Source of the DNA: Patescibacteria group bacterium
GTDB lineage: Bacteria > Patescibacteriota > Minisyncoccia > Phycocordibacterales > PALSA-1337
Reading direction: 5' to 3'
Length of the DNA: 27,372 nt
Assembly (NCBI GenBank): GCA_030917665.1
Contig: JAUPUH010000024.1
Span: 1-27,372 of the forward strand
The notes beneath the pieces were generated by a model. That model was given only the letters and a program-made list of their open reading frames with translations. It was not told the DNA's origin and made no database searches. A program made the translations under genes and the position numbers. Shown in pieces: positions 24,542-27,372 of the stretch. Within the stretch, counting starts at the first letter, position 1; the number at the start of each line of letters is the position of its first letter.

Positions 24542-25474
24542 ATGAAACCATATAGTGAAAGAGTACCTGATTTACAATATCGAAACCTGCTTGAAAAAAT
24601 CATGCGCGAGGGGGTTGAAGTAAAGCCAATACAAGGCGAGAAATCAAAAATGATTGCTGGCCATCAAATGCACTTTTTATTCGAGAATGGTTTCCCGCTC
24701 ATAACAGAAAGGGATATTGGTGACAATGCTTCTATTATAGGAAAGGATGGTCAGGAGAAAAAGGTAAATTTTCTTGTAGGTGCTCTAGGTGAACATATTG
24801 GTTTCCTCCACGGCGCACGAACTCATGAAGAATTAAAAAATTGGGGGTGCTCATGGTGGAAAAAATGGGTTACAAAAGAAAAATGTGACATATTTGGACT
24901 TCCCGAGGGTGATCTTGGCGATGGATCATATGGTGCTGGTTGGACAAATTTCCCAACCAAAGAAGGACCCCCTTTCAACCAGATAACAGAAGTTATACGA
25001 CAAATAAAAGAGCGTCCCTATTTGCGGACCCATATTATTACCCCCTGGATACCACAATATACAATTCAACACTCAGAACTTAAAAGAAAAGTTGTTGTTG
25101 CCCCATGCCATGGATGGCTCCATGTTCTTGTATTCCCAGAAACAAAAGAGATTTCTGTTCATCATTTCCAAAGATCTGGAGATATCCCGGTAGGTGTTGT
25201 ATTTAATATCGTTCAGTATGCGTCTTTCACTATGATGCTAGCACAGATATTGGGATATAAACCAAAAGAACTTGTATATACAATATCAGATGCACATATC
25301 TATGAAAGTCAGTTTGAAAAGGTTAAAGAATTACTCCAACGAGACGCTCGCCCATTCCCCACCATGGTCATTACCGATACCTCCATTAAAGACATTCTTG
25401 ATTTTAGACCTGAACACTTTAAAATATCCGACTACAATCCACACCCAGCAATGGTCATACCAACTCCAATATAA
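24542..25474 (+). CDS. thyA: Thymidylate synthase (divergent ThyA family)
   Basis: 310 residues. It shows the ThyA fold with the nucleophile Cys189 in VAPCHGWLH, Arg211 and Asp214 in FQRSGD, Asn222 in FNIVQYASF, DAHIY (250-254), YNPHPA near the C-terminus and a Glu84-type residue in GEHIGFLHG. Asn222 fits dUMP rather than dCMP. Two usual phosphate-binding arginines look altered. The DRTG-type Arg loop is replaced by PIQGEKSKMIAG (about 29-40), and the Arg-Arg pair reads LRTHIITPW, leaving only Arg162. About 30 residues are added around 60-75 and 110-140. It is grouped with glyA, dut and the dCMP deaminase. dTMP synthesis is likely; another dUMP or dCMP chemistry is not excluded. Confidence 0.88.
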   Translation: MKPYSERVPDLQYRNLLEKIMREGVEVKPIQGEKSKMIAGHQMHFLFENGFPLITERDIGDNASIIGKDGQEKKVNFLVGALGEHIGFLHGARTHEELKNWGCSWWKKWVTKEKCDIFGLPEGDLGDGSYGAGWTNFPTKEGPPFNQITEVIRQIKERPYLRTHIITPWIPQYTIQHSELKRKVVVAPCHGWLHVLVFPETKEISVHHFQRSGDIPVGVVFNIVQYASFTMMLAQILGYKPKELVYTISDAHIYESQFEKVKELLQRDARPFPTMVITDTSIKDILDFRPEHFKISDYNPHPAMVIPTPI

Positions 25475-25483
25475 TCTCTCACT

Positions 25484-25936
25484 ATGAAAAAATTCGTCAA
25501 TGAAGATAATACTCGTTTTCGAAGAGGATCCACCTACACAAAGGTCATCGCAGATATAGCCCAAAAAAATGTATGTCCTTTTTGCGAGGATCAGTTACTT
25601 AATTTCCACAAAAATCCCATTGAAAAGAAAAAATATTGGATAGTGACTGACAATATGTATCCCTACAAACCCAACAAGAAACACATACTTCTCATTCACC
25701 AAGAACACATTGAACATGCCCAAGAAATCTCAACTGCTGCATGGCAGGAGCTTCAAGTGATTATTCAAGAACAAACGAAAAAAAACAATATCGATGGCGG
25801 TACCTTTATGTTGCGGTTTGGCGACGGGCGGTACACAGGGTCTTCTGTCAGACACCTCCACGCGCATATTGTTCAATCTGATCCCGAACATGAGGATTAC
25901 AAAAAAGAGGTGGGATTAGTCGCAAGAATTGGGTAA
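25484..25936 (+). CDS. HIT-family protein
   Basis: 150 residues. The C-terminal histidine triad HLHAHIV (124-130) is complete, and KKHILLIHQEHIEHAQEI is typical of the fold. CPFC at 31-34 suggests a metal or structural site in the N-terminal part, which has further residues characteristic of long HIT hydrolases. Family members hydrolyse or transfer nucleotides (for example Ap4A, AMP-lysine or aminoacyl-AMP). It lies 9 nt after thyA, in the same operon. The stop codon is 1 nt from the stop of the convergent deaminase gene, with no visible terminator. Confidence 0.9.
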   Translation: MKKFVNEDNTRFRRGSTYTKVIADIAQKNVCPFCEDQLLNFHKNPIEKKKYWIVTDNMYPYKPNKKHILLIHQEHIEHAQEISTAAWQELQVIIQEQTKKNNIDGGTFMLRFGDGRYTGSSVRHLHAHIVQSDPEHEDYKKEVGLVARIG

Positions 25937-25937
25937 C

Positions 25938-26774
25938 CTATTCAACTAGATAAATCTCAACATCGTAAGCTTTTAAGACATCTTCCGAATCAAGACGTGA
26001 ATATCCTTTTGAATAAAAAACTTTTTTAATACCCGATTCGCCGATGAGTCGTGCACAATTCGAGCATGGAAAAGTCGTAACATACACTTCAGTACCCTCC
26101 AGACTAATTCCCTGTCGAGCAGCTTTGGCGATAATATCCGCTTCTCCGTGTATCGAAGTATAAATATCTATCCTTTCTCCAGCATTAAAATTACTTCTTG
26201 GGTCGCCATTTTGATGCATGTGGTAATCGGTTGGTAAATGCCTATTATGACTAACGAGGACCACTTTTCCCTTTTTGGTAAGCACAGCGCCAATCCTTCG
26301 CCACCAATCGGAACTCTTCTCGGCTTCGACAAAAGCCTTTTTGATCATGTCGCGACTTTTTTTGTCTTTCACCCTCAGCCTCCCCTCAGGAATCACATCA
26401 TCATTCTTTGAGATGAACCTATCCCACCTTAAAAAAACTTTTTCAAAAGTAACATTCTTTGCATTTAATTTCTTTGAAGCAAAATCATGGCTTACAACCT
26501 CGTCCGGCATGATTAATGCCTCATTTTTAATTTCACTTAAATTACTTTTCTCCAAAACAACAACTTCTTTAAAAATTCCCATTCCCTCAATTGCCTGTTT
26601 AAGAAGAATCGGATTAATAGTGCGCAGATCTCGAGTCAAAAAAACATACTCATTAATTATTGATTGGCCAAAAATATAAAGTTTGTTTGGATACTTAGTA
26701 AATAAATCAATATAACCTTTATGTAAAACTGGAATAAATGCCAGCAATATTTTTTCTTTCTTCTTTATAGTCAT
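25938..26774 (-). CDS. dCMP/cytidine deaminase fused to an N-terminal nucleotidyltransferase-like domain
   Basis: 278 residues. The C-terminal half (about 135-278) is a zinc deaminase: HGEADIIAKAA (His209, Glu211) and PCSNCARLI (Cys237, Cys240). Upstream is the dCMP-deaminase-like DPRSNFNAGERIDIYTSIHGE region. The first ~115 residues are a separate domain resembling a nucleotidyltransferase fold: LAFIPVLHKGYIDLF, then LYIFG. The HxGH-type motif is degraded to HKGY (18-21), so it is probably not catalytic. The gene follows the RfaE2-type gene with a 1-nt gap, so the two proteins are likely made together. Deaminase activity on dCMP is likely; what the N-terminal domain binds is not known. Confidence 0.85.
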   Translation of the reverse strand: MTIKKKEKILLAFIPVLHKGYIDLFTKYPNKLYIFGQSIINEYVFLTRDLRTINPILLKQAIEGMGIFKEVVVLEKSNLSEIKNEALIMPDEVVSHDFASKKLNAKNVTFEKVFLRWDRFISKNDDVIPEGRLRVKDKKSRDMIKKAFVEAEKSSDWWRRIGAVLTKKGKVVLVSHNRHLPTDYHMHQNGDPRSNFNAGERIDIYTSIHGEADIIAKAARQGISLEGTEVYVTTFPCSNCARLIGESGIKKVFYSKGYSRLDSEDVLKAYDVEIYLVE

Positions 26775-26775
26775 T

Positions 26776-27372
26776 TTATTGAGCCTTTCTCAACTTATTG
26801 AGAAAATTGTCCGTGAGATCATGTACTTCCTTAGCCAACTCTTCTGCCCCTTCTATAGCTAAATTTCTTATTCTAGCGGTTGTTGTGGTTGCAGACTGGG
26901 GCGGCAAAACTAAGATTTTTCCACAAAAATCTTTATATTCCTTAATCATACTCGCATCAATATCCTTAGTTGATTTTGAAAAAACAAGTACGTCAGGATT
27001 AATTAATCTAATTAAATCGCCTATCCCTTGATCAATTTCCTTTATAGTTACAATATCGACATGTCTTAAATGGCTGAGCATTTTAAGTCTTTCACCTTCT
27101 GGAACTATTGGTCTATTAGGACCCTTTCTCTTTTTTGTTAATTCATCTGAATCTAGACCGACAATTAAAATGTCTCCGTGTGATCGCGCAGCTTCAAGAT
27201 AGGCAGCATGTCCTTCGTGTATAAGATCATAGACTCCCTGAGTGAGAACTATTTTGTAACCCATACTTTTCAATACAGTCACCACCTCTTTAAGCTCCCC
27301 TTGATCTTTTATAAAACGATGTGAGATGTTTGAGCCTGCATCCAGAATATTTTTTACGATAGGTTTTGACAT
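26776..27372 (-). CDS. Adenylyl/cytidylyltransferase of the RfaE2/HldE-C type
   Basis: 198 residues, starting with an ATG at the very edge of the window, so an upstream extension cannot be excluded. The nucleotide-binding signature is GVYDLIHEGHAAYLEAAR (HEGH, 52-55), with GDILIVGLDSDE and KRKGPNRPIVPEGERLKML. The ending LVLPPQSATTTTARIRNL parallels the family's STTAII motif. Family members transfer AMP or CMP to a phosphate (heptose-1-phosphate, glycerol-3-phosphate, or others). It is coupled to the deaminase gene by a 1-nt gap. The real substrate is not shown here. Confidence 0.85.
   Translation of the reverse strand: MSKPIVKNILDAGSNISHRFIKDQGELKEVVTVLKSMGYKIVLTQGVYDLIHEGHAAYLEAARSHGDILIVGLDSDELTKKRKGPNRPIVPEGERLKMLSHLRHVDIVTIKEIDQGIGDLIRLINPDVLVFSKSTKDIDASMIKEYKDFCGKILVLPPQSATTTTARIRNLAIEGAEELAKEVHDLTDNFLNKLRKAQ

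Noticed and set aside
26275..26679. 134-residue plus-strand ORF opposite the deaminase
   Set aside because: Shadow of the fused deaminase gene; composition is hydrophobic and serine-rich with no motif.
1..27372. CRISPR arrays, insertion sequences and prophage genes
   Set aside because: No direct-repeat/spacer pattern, transposase, integrase or phage structural gene was seen in the window.

Overview
The window looks like chromosome from a Patescibacteria (CPR) bacterium, most probably of the Parcubacteria/Paceibacteria side. This is inferred from gene content: a secreted peptidoglycan-binding surface protein with Ig-like repeats, a short RecO, an EF-P whose tip loop lacks the usual PGKGQ motif, a eukaryote/archaeal-type IleRS, a single-chain GlyRS, a divergent ThyA, and -10 boxes very close to start codons. 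Base composition is moderately AT-rich. There are no insertion sequences, CRISPR arrays or phage genes, and I could not recognise any tRNA or rRNA gene.

Layout. Positions 1-299 hold the N-terminus of a membrane protein (minus). 401-2296 is a surface protein (minus) with its own terminator. 2297-2649 is a noncoding gap with inverted repeats and a perfect DnaA box. 2650-3318 is a winged-helix regulator (minus) with a repeated AAGGACATA-type word in and around its promoter. 3499-7850 is a plus-strand run: ftsK, a small anchored protein, recA, efp. It converges on the minus-strand rpsF-ssb-rpsR operon (7967-9187), and the stop-to-stop gap is one large branched inverted repeat. From 22187 down to 9406 are minus-strand genes argS, ileS, recO, a large one-TM protein, glyS, an M16 peptidase, metG and tatD, most with gaps of 1-36 nt. 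glyA, a MutT/MTH1-like Nudix hydrolase and dut form another minus operon (22374-24456), divergent from thyA and a HIT-family gene (24542-25936). The right end has a dCMP-deaminase fusion and an RfaE2-type nucleotidyltransferase (minus).

How the genes connect. Four aminoacyl-tRNA synthetases, EF-P, S6 and S18 make this a translation-rich region, and FtsK, RecA, RecO and SSB form a chromosome-maintenance group. A pyrimidine module can be drawn: dCMP deaminase and dUTPase make dUMP, GlyA supplies methylene-THF, ThyA makes dTMP, and the Nudix enzyme probably cleans the dNTP pool.

Most unusual items: (1) a complete histidine-phosphatase domain, with all its catalytic residues, inserted inside IleRS; (2) two unassigned plus-strand small RNA genes, each with a sigma70-type promoter and a terminator abutting the stop codon of a convergent gene; (3) the branched inverted repeat between efp and rpsR; (4) a deaminase with an N-terminal degenerate nucleotidyltransferase-like domain beside a real nucleotidyltransferase gene; (5) the repeated word around the winged-helix gene; (6) a structured rpsF leader resembling the S6:S18 autoregulatory motif.
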